Assembly: GCF_963678635.1 (NCBI RefSeq)
Contig: NC_087071.1
Location: 13,343,088 to 13,407,087, forward strand
Direction: 5' to 3'
DNA: 64,000 bases
From: Symsagittifera roscoffensis
Taxonomy: Eukaryota > Xenacoelomorpha > Acoela > Convolutidae
Below the pieces are notes generated by a model. It had not been told where the DNA came from and made no database searches. It was given only the letters and a program-made list of their open reading frames with translations. The position numbers were made by a program, and so were the translations under genes. Of the stretch, positions 39,539 to 51,292 are shown in pieces; the first letter of the stretch is position 1, and the number at the start of each line of letters is the position of its first letter.

Positions 39539-42500
39539 TCTCAGCCAAGGTCCTCTCGCTCTTCTTTGCTTTCGAAGCCGTGGAAATCAGTCCTGCCAGC
39601 AACATCGGTGGCAGTTGTTTCTCTTTCTACCTGCCGCCATGCATTGCACCATCCCCTTGTCCAACTTCATTTGGACGGGACACCTTCGTCAGCGACATCA
39701 CTACTGTTGCGGCTTTCGACCTCACGTCTTTCGGGTTGGTCTCCTTATCATTCACTCTCTCCTTTTTTTTCTCACAATAGACTAATACTTTCTCAGCCCT
39801 TTCTTGGTTCTTCTGATGGGTTGATCTCGCATAATCGGGCTCTCATCAGCGCTCTCCTTTTTGACTGACTCGGTCAGACCGTCAGATTCAGTGGATTCCA
39901 CCATCTTTTTATATTACTTCACGCATGAGGGGTTGGTTTAATCCCCCTCTCATCGCGGACTGAGTACCGTATCTCCGGATTATGCCCAAAGTGTTCTCAC
40001 TTAAGGCTACGCGCGTCCAGGCCTCACCGGTTTTTCTCTCCAGCTCATCCTGGTATCAATCCCATTCTTCTTCTTCTGGCAACGTGCTCAGGAACACCAC
40101 TCGCATCGACTCATCAATGCTCCGCCTTCGAGTTGATTCACAGAGCAGCTTGGGTGCGCCTCTACTCTGGTGAGCCTCAACCAGGGGACCGTGACTCCAC
40201 AGGAGACAGACTAGCCGGAGGCTCCTTGATGGGTGACATAAATGTTGATGGTGTCGTCAGCACTAGCGTCTTATTCGTCCCACCATCTTCCGTCTCATTA
40301 AAGTCCTCTTCTAGGAGATCTATCTCCAGAGCATCCAAGTCGAACTCATTCATTTGGTCGCTTTTGCCCTAATATTTCCCTTGGTTTTCTTTATCCGCGT
40401 CTCCTTCCTTTCCTCCATGCCCTGGTCTAGGTCCCGCCCAGAGGGACCATGGCGCATATCGAATCCTGAATCCGGTCGAGCCGGTATCATCAGGTCACCT
40501 GCTTGGTAAAACACTCGGTCATTGATAATATTTTCCACGGACTCTTCACCATACGGCTCCACTTCATCTATTGTCAGATAAATGCCTCGCCTCCTCTGGA
40601 TTCCCTGCTCACTTCCATCATCACTACTGTTTCCCGTCTGGGCCATTTCAACCTAGACTTGTCGTCAGCTGGAGCATACACATCGTTCCAATGGCCTGCC
40701 GATACCTCTGGCTTCCCGGATGGTATGGCCTTAAACTTCTTTCTACGTCATATGTCAGAAAATTTAAATTAAAATGTGTGCAGGGCTGCAGCGTTCCAAC
40801 TGATGAAGCGCGTTCTATTCCCTCGCTTCACCTGAGCATCCTTTCCTCTACGTCTTGTGCAGCTCCAATCCTAGGTGCCAGGTCCGGACTAGTCACTCCC
40901 AACAACATCCTCCTGATGCGAGGATACAGAGGGCACCTATCCGGCCACGTGTCCTGATTCTCCTTTACATGGACGTATGTCTCCAGCCAGGTCGGGATTT
41001 TCACTGCGTCTTTCGTACCCTTGATGATTGGTCGTAAATTCCAGAGTTTGGGTTTGAACTGGACATTCGAAACATTCTTTCCGCCTATCGTGCACTTAAA
41101 GCTGTTGTTCAGGTCCCTCAACACCCAGCCAGGCTCCGCTATCCTCCTCCCGAATAGTCGATCTTCACTCGCCAGTCCTCTTAACTCCCTCTGTTCCACC
41201 CAGCACGGAACAATCAACTTCTGACACGAGGTTAACATACATAACAGAATGTCTAAACGCCTCCATCTGCCCGTCCGGGAATATATGTGTCACTATAGGT
41301 CCGTAGACCACGGTCAAAAATTCCCTCAACCCGAAAATCAGTGCTAGCGGATTGATCCGCATCATCACGGCTGGGTCAGTCAACAGGGGCATCCCGCCAC
41401 ACTTCTTCACCTCATTTCTGTCGGATAATGGTTTGTCTTCTCCAGTTAAACTTCTGTTCTGCTGCAGCAGGTACTGATGTAGCAAGGTCCTCCAATCCTT
41501 CAGTTTAAGATAGGAGGCTGTCTCCATTTGGGCATCATATTCGCTCCTCGGTCCTTGTAACTGCTCGGGGTATCTAAGCAAAACAAACAAGTCTCCCAAA
41601 CGACCATAGGTCATCACAATCAATGTGAGTAGACCATCCAGTCGGAGATCAGATATTTCCTGCGTGAAAAGCACCACAGGTTACGTCACTAAGCTCTCAT
41701 GTCCGAAGGCCACGAGCAGTGCCAGCACAAGGCCAATGAATAATTTCCAAATATCCCTCACGATGTTGGCTATCAATTTTCTCGATGCCCTATGGTAGCA
41801 ACTGCTGATAAACGCGGGTGACGAACCCATGCCCAACCCTGCGAGAATAGCATCGGACCTCTCATATTCAGCTTTCGTAGCCAGCTTGTCCGCTTAGAAA
41901 CGGTCCAAGGACATGGTGTTGATTTGCTGCATCAATTGCAACATCCTCGCTCCTGCTTGTTCTTTCGCGTCTGATATCTTCTTCAAATACTGGTGGATTC
42001 TCTCACCACTGCTGGAGCACTATCAAAGGCATCCTGCCCCAACGCGCACAGCCGAGGTGACATATAAAACCACAGATTGGCGTGAGGCTTTGTCCTCAAG
42101 CCCATAGCCTTCAAGTCTTCTTCAGTTTAGAGGGCATTTCTCCTCACCAAGTCCCCCTTTCGTTCCTCACGTGGTCCGTCTGTCTGAACCACAAGTTGTT
42201 TGCTAACCGTTGTACTAACCGGTGTTCATCACCCACTCCTGGCCTCATTTTTAGCAGTCAGCTAAAGTTGGAAAGCTCTAGTCCCAACCCCTGATCCAAC
42301 ACGACACTCGCCGTGCTATGATCCCTAAATACTTGAATCGCAATTGAAATTTCCGACCATATCACAGGGAGTTCTGATTGAAGGGGCTAGTAAAGGTTGG
42401 GATCCACCTGTCGGGTCGGCCCAGAAATCATGGCATCAAGTCGTCTCTCCGCCAACAGGACGCCGATGGCATACACGAGTTGCAGTGGTTCGGGCATCGA

Positions 42501-43513
42501 GGCATAACCAGGAGACAACATGAAGTTGACCTTGACCAGTTGCCTCGTAAAGCATTGCCGAATAGATTTTTCGGCCTCCGTCATGGCAGAGAGGAGTGTC
42601 ATGATCGCCTCCCGCACAGCCTCCGAGCTTGGGATATTCTGCAAGTGGTCATTTGATCCGGCTACTATCACCACCTCTGAGTCCACGTTCACCACCCTCT
42701 GCACACTTATTGCCATTCCCACCGCTTGACCCCAATCTAGGTTGGGAGCTGTGAGGAAGAATTTATCCGGTCAAAAGAGCGAAAGGGGAGCATATAGGTT
42801 GTCGGAGCTAGACATTATCAAGATTTTCCCCAGCTTCATCTCTTGAGGGTCATTGGGTGCAAACAGGCTGTCTCTCTAAGGTGACTCCAGATATGCATAT
42901 CTTCTCTCATCACCTTCCACAGAACTGACTCTAGGGTAATCCCTGGAATACTCGCCCACGGACTGTCCCGGGGGTTTCATGAACTGTCTACACATCTTGT
43001 GTTGTTGTTGTTGGGTTTGGTTTCAGTCAGAAATTTCCCTTTACGATTCGGTGGGGCTCTTTCTCTCACCTGGTTACGGACCGCCGTCAGTGATCTCGTA
43101 CTCAGTGGTCCCACAGTGTTGTCTCTGGACGAACCCTCCAGATCTGCCAGTCGCAGTTTAGTGGCGGAACTAAATTGCTCCTCTTCGGCCAAAAGCCAGT
43201 CTACGCCCGCTATCAGGTATAAACCGGATACCGTAGGGTCATGCCCATTGAGCATTTTCGCGTCCGCGTGGCAGTTCGATTTCTTCATGCTCAATTTGAT
43301 CGCCCTGTCTGCTCTGTATACTCCTCAGGGACTGGGGTCTGGTCTGTTCCTTAGCAACTCACTGACCTTGCTCGTATCAATCACCGCCGCAGGATCTGCT
43401 TGTGAGATTTTTTGGGCCGGTGGCGTCCTTGTAGGTTGGGTTGCGATACTCGTACTTGCCTGGGGAGCCACCTGTGGTGGACCACCTCTCGGCCCAAGTC
43501 GATTCTTCAAGGA
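39539..43513 (-). repeat. Element C tandem unit, left copy (ORF2 segments a-end to d-start)
   Basis: Contains (right to left) the end of segment a and start of b (42977-43294, VSGLYLIAGVDWLLAEEEQF), the SGNH-like b domain (42387-42722, VVIVAGSNDHLQN), segment c (about 40,828-42,300, MPLLTDPAVMMRINPLALIF) and the start of d (40350-40646, GIYLTIDEVEPYGEESVENI), down to KKSERTLAE at 39,540. It is nearly identical to 44,628-48,583 with small indels (for example at 40,370). Frames are broken in several places. Confidence 0.85.
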
Positions 43514-44627
43514 TCGACCTCGGGGAGCAGGAGCGGTCTCCAACCTCTCTCACATCAGAGCTGAGAGTGGGCTTCACCACGTTTGCCTCTGTGGCTAGAG
43601 GTCCTAGACGATTCACTAGTGGCTGAGGTACGTGGGATCTCACCCTGCCGGCAGGGCTACCCCTTGCTACCGGGTTGACCATTGTCCGCAGCTCGGCTTC
43701 CATTTCTTCTTTCTTTGTTTGAAATGCTCTTGTATCCCTGGTTGGGTAATGAAGTGTATACCATCTCGCGTCAAGGCGCCGTGGTCCACCAGTCGCTTTC
43801 AACATCAATTAACCGAAGCTCACAGGTATCCTCCTTCATTCAATCGCTTTGGAGAGTTCCCCTCGGACGGTTCCGTGGGTTGATTGTCATCTTGCCTCGT
43901 TTATTTTCAGTGCCAATAAATGATGTATCATGGCTAGGTTGTGTAAACTCTCATCATAATATCCCTCTAGCTCGATCTCAGCGGTAAGTTCCCATATCAG
44001 TCCCGCGTTCGCATTTGGGCACCACGAAGACTTCATGAGTTCCCACTACGTCACTAAGCTGGTCTTCAGTGGACCGTCCCACGAACCACACTCAAAACAT
44101 ACTTGTCCCTCCAGCTGGGGATCTGAAGGTTCAATCACTTGTTCCTCCAGAATCATTCCTAACTGTGACTGTTCAGACGTTATTGTCCCCAATTCTTGCA
44201 CTCTCTCTACCCAGAAAATGAGGATTACTGCTTGTTCAAAGTCGATATATGGTCCCTTGATTCTTCATTGACGAATGAATTATAGGCCATTCCCGGGGCA
44301 CCCGACACGTATTGAAGGATCTCCGTTTCCCTAGCACTGCATACTCCTTCAGACTCCGAATTTTCTCCAACAACTCCCTCGTAACTGCCAGTTCTTTATT
44401 GGAACACCTACTGACTTCCTCCAATCCCCGGTAGCTGTCATGGTCGTTTAACATATAGCCACCAGAAGGATCACCCATATGGACTGACTCGGGCACATTA
44501 AGACGACTGTACTCGACCACGTCGAGCTTTCCCTCCAACTTCATCTTCGACGTGTTCGAGCGCGATGGTTTATAGTCTTCCAACCCGCCGGATCTACACT
44601 GGCTGATGACCTCCATTTCCAGCCTGG
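43514..44627 (-). pseudogene. Unique part between the C tandem units: SGNH C-terminal half and part of segment d
   Basis: 43,514-43,830 encodes the end of the hydrolase with block V DGIHF (reverse complement of 43,751-43,765), so Asp and His are intact, and the linker LVNRLGPLATEANVV. 43,840-44,627 is segment d with internal deletions: LAMIHHLLA region, SWDGPLKT, then YRGLEEVSRCSNKELAVTRE and LEMEVISQCRSGGLEDYKPS. Joining segment d directly to the hydrolase end marks the repeat boundary. Confidence 0.7.
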
Positions 44628-47600
44628 TCTCAGCCAAGGTCCTCTCGCTCTTCTTTGCTTTCGAAGCCGTGGAAATCAGTCCTGCCAGCAACATCGGTGG
44701 CAGTTGTTTCTCTTTCTACCTGCCGCCATGCATTGCACCATCCCCTTGTCCAACTTCATTTGGACGGGACACCTTCGTCAGCGACATCACTACTGTTGCG
44801 GCTTTCGACCTCACGTCTTTCGGGTTGGTCTCCTTATCATTCACTCTCTCCTTTTTTTTCTCACAATAGACTAATACTTTCTCAGCCCTTTCTTGGTTCT
44901 TCTGATGGGTTGATCTCGCATAATCGGGCTCTCATCAGCGCTCTCCTCTTTGACTGACTCGGTCAGACCGTCAGATTCAGTGGATTCCACCATCTTTTCT
45001 ATTACTTCTCGCATTAGGGGTTGGTTTAATCCCCCTCTCATCACGGATTGATTACCGTATCTCCGGATTATGCTCCAAGTATTCTCCATTAAGGCTACGC
45101 GCGTCCAGACCTCATCGGTTTTTCTCTCCAGCTCATCCTGGTATCAATCCCTTTCTTCTTCTGGCAACGTGCTCAGAAACACCACTCGCATCGACTCATC
45201 AATCCTCCGCCTTGGAGGAGATTCACAGAGCAGCTTGGGTCGCCTCTACTCTGGTGAGCCTAAACCAGGGACCGTGACTCCACAGGAGACAGACTAGCCG
45301 GAGGCTCCTTGGTGGGTGACATAAATGATGATGGTGTCGTCAGCACTAGCGTCCTATTCGTCCCACCATCTTCCGTCTCATTAAAGTCCTATTCTAAGAG
45401 ATCTATCTCCAGGGCATCCAAATCGAACTCACTCATTTGGTCGCTTTTGCCCTCCATAGGATCATCTTTCCCTTGGTTTTCTTTATCCGCGTCTCCTTCC
45501 TTTCCTCCATGCCCTGGTATAGGTCCCGCCCAGAGGGACCATGGCGCATATCGAATCCTGAATCTGGTCGAGCCGGTATCATCAGGTCACCTGCTTGGTA
45601 AAACACTCGGTCATTGATAACATTTTCCACGGACTCTTCACCATACGGCTCCACTTCATCTATTGTCAGATAAATGCCTCGCCTCCTCTGGACTCCCTGC
45701 TCACTTCCATCATCACTACTGTTTCCCGTCTGGGCCATTTCAACCTAGACTTGTCGTCAGCTGGAGCATACACATCGTTCCAATGGCCTGCCGATACCTC
45801 TGGCTTCCCGGATGGTATGACCTTAACCTTCTTTCTACGTCATATGTCAGAAAATGTAAAATGAAATGTGTGCAGGGCTGCAGCGTTCCAACTGATGAAG
45901 CGCGTTCTATTCCCTCGCTTCACCTGAGCATCCTTTCCTCTACGTCTTGTGCAGGTCCGGACTAGTCACTCCCAACAACATCCTCCTGATGCGAGGATAC
46001 AGAGGGCACTTATCCGGTCACGTGTCCTGATTCTCCTTCACATGGACGTATATCTCCAGCCAGGTCGGGATTTTCACTGCGTCTTTCGTACCCTTGATGA
46101 TTGGTCGTAAATTCCAGAGTTTGGGTTTGAACTGGACATTCGAAACGTTCTTTCCGCCTATCGTGCACTTAAAGCTGTTGTTCAGGTCCACAAAACCCAG
46201 CCAGGCTCCGCTATCTTCCCGAATAATCGATCTTCACTCGCCAGTCCTCTTAACTCCTGTTCCACCCAGTTCAGCACGGAACAATCCACTTCTGACACAA
46301 GGTTAACATAAATAACAGAATGTCTATACGCCTCCATCTGCCCGTCCGGGAACATATGTGTCACTATAGGTCCGCAGACCTCAGTCAAAAATTCCCTCAA
46401 CCCAAAAATCAGTGCTAGCGGATCGATCCGCATCATCACGGCTGGGTCAGTCAACAGGGGCACCTCGCCACAATTCTTCACCTCATTTCTGTCGGATAAT
46501 GGTTTGTCTTCTCCAGTTAAACTTCTGTTCTGCTGCTGCAGGTACTGATGTAGCAAGGTCCTCCAATCCTTCAGTTTTAGATAGGAGGCTGTCTCCATTT
46601 GGGCATCAAGTTTTCTCCTCGGTCCTTGTAACTGCTCGGGGTATCTCAGCAAAACAAACAAGTCTCCCAAACGACCATAGGTTATCACAATCAATGTGAG
46701 CAGACCATCCAGTCGGAGATCAGCTATTTCCTGCGTGAAACGCACCACAGGTTACGTCACTAAGCTCTCGTGTCCGAAGGACACGTACAGTGCCAGCACA
46801 AGGCCAATGAATAATTTCCTGATAACCCTCACGATGTTGGCTATCAATTTTCTCGATGCCCTATGGTAGCAACTGCTGATAAACGCGGGTGACGAACCCA
46901 TGCCCATCCCTGCGAGAATAGCATCGGACCTCTCATATTCAGCCCTCGTAGCCAGCACGTCCGCTTGGAAACGGTCCAAGGACATGGTGTTGATTTGCTG
47001 CATCAATTGCAACATCCTCACTCCTGCTTGTTCTTTCGCGTCTGATATCTTCTTCAAATACTGGTGGATTCTCTCACCACTGCTGGAGCACTATCAAAGG
47101 CATCCTGCCCCAACGCGCACAGCCGAGGTGACACATACAACCACAGATTGGCGTGAGGCTTTGTCCTCAAGCCCATAGCCTTCAAGTCTTCTTCAGTTTA
47201 GAGGGCATTTCTCCTCACCAAGTCCCCCTTTCGTTCCTCACGTGGTCCGTCTGTCTGAACCACAAGTTGTTTGCTAACCGTTGTACTAACCGGTGTTCAT
47301 CACCCACTCCTGGCCTCATTTTAACAGTCGGCTAAAGTTGGAAAGCTCTAGTCCCAACCCCTGATCCAACACGACACTCGCCGTGCTATGATCCCTAAAT
47401 ACTTGAATCGCAATTGAAATTTCCGACCATATCACAGGGAGTTCTGATTGAAGGGGATAGTAAAGGTTGGGATCCACCTGTCGGGTCGGCCCAGAAATCA
47501 TGGCATCAAGTCGTCTCTCCGCCAACAGGACGCCGATGGCATACACGAGTTGCAGTGGTTCGGGCATCGAGGCATAACCAGGAGACAACATGAAGTTGAC

Positions 47601-48583
47601 CTTGACCAGTTGCCTCGTAAAGCATTGCCGAATAGATTTTTCGGCCTCCGTCATGGCAGAGAGGAGTGTCATGATCGCCTCCCGCACAGCCTCCGAGCTT
47701 GGGATATTCTGCAAGTGGTCATTTGATCCGGCTACTATCACCACCTCTGAGTCCACGTTCACCACCCTCTGCACACTTATTGCCATTCCCACCGCTTGAC
47801 CCCAATCTAGGTTGGGAGCTGTGAGGAAGAATTTATCCGGTCAAAAGAGCGAAAGGGGAGCATATAGGTTGTCGGAGCTAGACATTATCAAGATTTTCCC
47901 CAGCTTCATCTCTTGAGGGTCATTGGGTGCAAACAGGCTGTCTCTCTAAGGTGACTCCAGATATGCATATCTTCTCTCATCACCTTCCACAGAACTGACT
48001 CTAGGGTAATCCCTGGAATACTCGCCCACGGACTGTCCCGGGGGTTTCATGAACTGTCTACACATCTTGTGTTGTTGTTGTTGGGTTTGGTTTCAGTCAG
48101 AAATTTCCCTTTACGATTCGGTGGGGCTCTTTCTCTCACCTGGTTACGGACCGCCGTCAGTGATCTCGTACTCAGTGGTCCCACAGTGTTGTCTCTGGAC
48201 GAACCCTCCAGATCTGCCAGTCGCAGTTTAGTGGCGGAACTAAATTGCTCCTCTTCGGCCAAAAGCCAGTCTACGCCCGCTATCCGGTATAAACCGGATA
48301 CCGTAGGGTCATGCCCATTGAGCATTTTCGCGTCCGCGTGGCAGTTCGATTTCTTCATGCTCAATTTGATCGCCCTGTCTGCTCTGTATACTCCTCAGGG
48401 ACTGGGGTCTGGTCTGTTCCTTAGCAACTCACTGACCTTGCTCGTATCAATCACCGCCGCAGGATCTGCTTGTGAGATTTTTTGGGCCGGTGGCGTCCTT
48501 GTAGGTTGGGTTGCGATACTCGTACTTGCCTGGGGAGCCACCTGTGGTGGACCACCTCTCGGCCCAAGTCGATTCTTCAAGGA
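44628..48583 (-). repeat. Element C tandem unit, right copy
   Basis: It corresponds base for base to 39,539-43,513 with an offset of 5,089 at the left edge falling to 5,070 at the right edge through small indels. It holds the same ORF2 pieces (48047-48364, 47316-47792, 46182-46748, 45433-45738). Segment c continues into d without a stop here: Trp (TGG) stands where element A has TAG 11099. Confidence 0.85.
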
Positions 48584-49697
48584 GGATATCTTTAGGATCG
48601 TTGACCAAGCTATCACCTATGATCAGGTGTTGGCTGCCAGTTGGCACCGGCTGGTGGATCGTCGCCGGGTTCCAGGTCATATCATTCAGGCACGCCCTCG
48701 GATTCTCTGCGGCTACCTGCACGAAATTCCTTCGGGTGTTGCGATCCTTTCAAATGTCGATCACTCGCGACCTTGCATTGGATCCACTCAGTACCGGACC
48801 GGCCGGTTCTGTGAGATCTGTTGTTTTTTGACAGGTGACTGGCCTACACGCTGAGAAGGAATAATCCTATCCAAGCTCCTGTCCCTCGCTCGGTGTATCT
48901 CCTGCATCGTAGCTGAGGCCACCTACTCAAATTTCTCCTGAAATTGAGGTCTTCACCCACCCGCCAGGTAGCTATCTGAGGGGTCAGGTTTCGTAATTCC
49001 TGCGTTTGAAGGCGTGCTCATTCGTTGCTGGGCAGTCACGTTACTCGGTCTATAGAGCTCTTGAGCCTTAGCCTGGGTCGTCGTATCAGGGCTCATCATT
49101 GCCAGTACATCTGATGACAATTTGCTCACTCTCGCATTGTAGAGCTCCTTCAGGTGCTTGATCTCCTCCTCCTTGAAATCGATCTGCAACTCATCGTACT
49201 TTCTCTTCCATACGTCAGGATTCTTCGATTTCTCCTAATACTCTTCAAACTTTAATTCTTCCCAGTCTTTGTCCCTTTTTGCGAGAGTTTCACTGATTTC
49301 CGCCGTCTGAGTTTCGAGCTCGTTCATTCTCACCTTCTTTGACGGTGAAGCTGCGGTTGGCGGGTCCACAGAATGCAATGGGGCCGGCCCATCACGTGAT
49401 CTTTTTGATCCGAAGAGAGGCTGCGCTGAGGAACTGGAGCGTATCGGCATTGGCGTTTCTCCCAGCCTATAGTCTCTCTGTTCGCCTAGACCCAGCTCAC
49501 GAGCCAGGTCATGCCCAGACATCTCTCCGCTTCTCAATCGCATGAGTCGATTCCTGCTGCGCTCGGCGGTACCGGACTCGCTGAAAGCCAGCACTAAGAC
49601 TACTTCAGTGGGGTGGTCCCATGGCCTTCTCTTCCTAATGCATTCAGGAGAGCGACTGTGAACTTCGCCAACTCCGGTTCTTCCAATCCAAAATCCT
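48584..49697 (-). pseudogene. ORF2 N terminus of element C, up to SGNH block I
   Basis: FTVALLNALGREG and MLAFSESGTAERSRNRLMRL match A from residue 33 on. The coiled coil follows (IDFKEEEIKHLKELYNARVS), then NPRACLNDMTWNPAT and HLIIGDSLVND (nucleophile Ser). The hydrolase is cut right after this block and joined to the linker of the tandem unit. The first 30 or so codons of ORF2 are replaced by the duplicated gag segment. Stops and frame changes occur near 49,600, 49,230 and 48,950. Confidence 0.75.
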
Positions 49698-50045
49698 ATT
49701 GCCTATCGAATAGCGAGGATGCTCCCATCATTATCCCATCTGAAATTGGTCTAGTCGGCGAGTTAGATAACGCTTTATTGCACTTCTCCTGTCTCGGGCT
49801 ATGTGTGAAGTCCACATCCGAGTGCACCAGCCCCGGATGGTCAATGCCAGAAGACAATCCATCAATTCGGAGGGACGCCATGCGTTCATCGTACATTCTC
49901 TTGAAACTTCTTTTCGCTGTTGAACCTGGTTGCTCTTCTCTGGGACTTACGCTCGAAATCATCGCATTTTTGCCCTGCTTGACTTAGGAGGATTGTTCCT
50001 TTCTCCGACTTTTGTTCGTGGTCTCCGATTTGGACGTCCCCTTAG
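49697..50045 (-). repeat. Duplicate of the gag 5' segment placed before ORF2
   Basis: About 350 bp, very similar to 50,942-51,292 in the same orientation (for example GAGTGCACCAGCCCCGGATG in both). The encoded peptide (SGIDHPGLVHSDVDF, PTRPISDGIMMGAS) resembles the element B Gag N-terminal region. It lies between the pol-ORF2 spacer and the ORF2 body. Confidence 0.8.
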
Positions 50046-50340
50046 ATAAAAGTTCCTCTCATGAGCTTTCTGGGTTCTTAGTTTAAAAGCTAGCACAAGA
50101 TCATCCACCTGCGATCTTGTCAAAGTAAGATAATTGAACGCTGTCACCTTTCGTACAAAGAATGATCCAGGCTTCCATGACATAAGCATCACATAAAACA
50201 TAACCTACCGATAATATAACATACGAATATCACACATCAGCACTATCACATAAAAACCTAATACGTAATAAATATCCTAAAACCTAATCCTAATGCCTTA
50301 AAAGTAAGCCCAACCCAAACTATTAGCAATGAATGTGGCT
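50046..50340 (-). other. Spacer between pol and ORF2, element C
   Basis: No gene of its own. The reverse complement matches the A spacer: ATTAGGTTTTTATGTGATAG, then AAGGTGACAGCG, ACTTTGACAA and AGGTGGATGATC. The hairpins of A are not preserved perfectly. The start-to-stop frame called across it is a chance read-through into the gag duplicate. Confidence 0.6.
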
Positions 50341-50580
50341 CTAGCATATGCTCAGATAATACTTCTTATGTAAGCACACCTCTTTGTCCGTTTCCGAAAA
50401 TATTACATGTACTAGGGTATATAGCTCTCTCGGGTGCAATTTTCCCCTATTAGTATCATTGACTGGTAAAGCGAGAGAGGTCACTCCTCTCTCAACCAGG
50501 AAATTCCTGAGTCGAATTAAGGCCAGCACCAAGCTCTCGGCGTTCACGTGTTTTTCTCTAGGCTAGTCATCGTACGAGCA
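50341..50580 (-). pseudogene. Last residues of Pol (macro-like tail), element C
   Basis: SLVLALIRLRNFLVERGVTS and LHPRELYTLVHVIFSETDKE are nearly identical to the A tail. The upstream part of pol is missing; the join to gag sequence is at about 50,565-50,580 (CACGTGAACGCC side). Confidence 0.85.
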
Positions 50581-50941
50581 TAGGTATGTCATGATCTTTC
50601 AACAATCGCTCGATCTCTCTCGTCATCCTAACGTTTCTTTAGTGTGACTCCTTGGTTGCCAGCGCCAAGCTTTCCGCCAGGCACTGATCGGTGTTCCGAA
50701 TCAGTTGGGCCTGATCGCTTCTCGCTTGTGACTTTATGTCTGTCAGCTTGTCTCTCAATATTTCATGGATTTGTTGAGCCCTTTCGTCAACCCGATCTAT
50801 CCTCCTGGTCATATCGTCTCGCAGTTCTTCAAGGCCTGTCATTACACTGGTAAACATGTCACTTAAGTCGCCAGCCAATCCCAGCAGTGGGGCAAGACCT
50901 AGAGAAGATGACCTCAATTGAGGTTGCAACGAATTGAGGTT
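50581..50941 (-). pseudogene. Gag coiled-coil region, element C
   Basis: 50639-50929 reads DDMTRRIDRVDERAQQIHEI and RSDQAQLIRNTDQCLAESLA, a heptad-rich stretch in the position of the B Gag coiled coil (34,000-33,600). Sequence identity to B is low, so the call rests on position and composition. Confidence 0.5.
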
Positions 50942-51292
50942 GCCTATCGAATGTCGAGGATGCTCCCATCGTTATCCCATCTGACATTGGTCTAGTCGGC
51001 TAGTTAGACAACGCTTTCTTGCTCTTCTCCTGTCTCGGGCTAGGTGTGAAGTCCATATCCGAGTGCACCAGCCCCGGATGGTCATAGCCAGAAGACAATC
51101 CATCAGTTCGGAGCGACGCCATGCGTTCATCGTACATTGTCTTGAAACTTCTTTTCGCTGTTTAACCTGGTTGCTCTTCTCTGGGACTTACGCTCGACAT
51201 CATCGCAATCTTGCCCGACTAATGCTCGACTAAGGAGGATTGTTCCTTTCTCCGACTATTTTTCTTGGTCTCCGTTTTGGACGTCCCAATAG
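50942..51292 (-). repeat. Original gag 5' segment of element C
   Basis: Partner of 49,697-50,045. It lies where expected, between the 5' leader and the Gag coiled coil. GRPKRRPRKIVGERNNPP at its start parallels the basic N terminus of B Gag. Confidence 0.75.
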
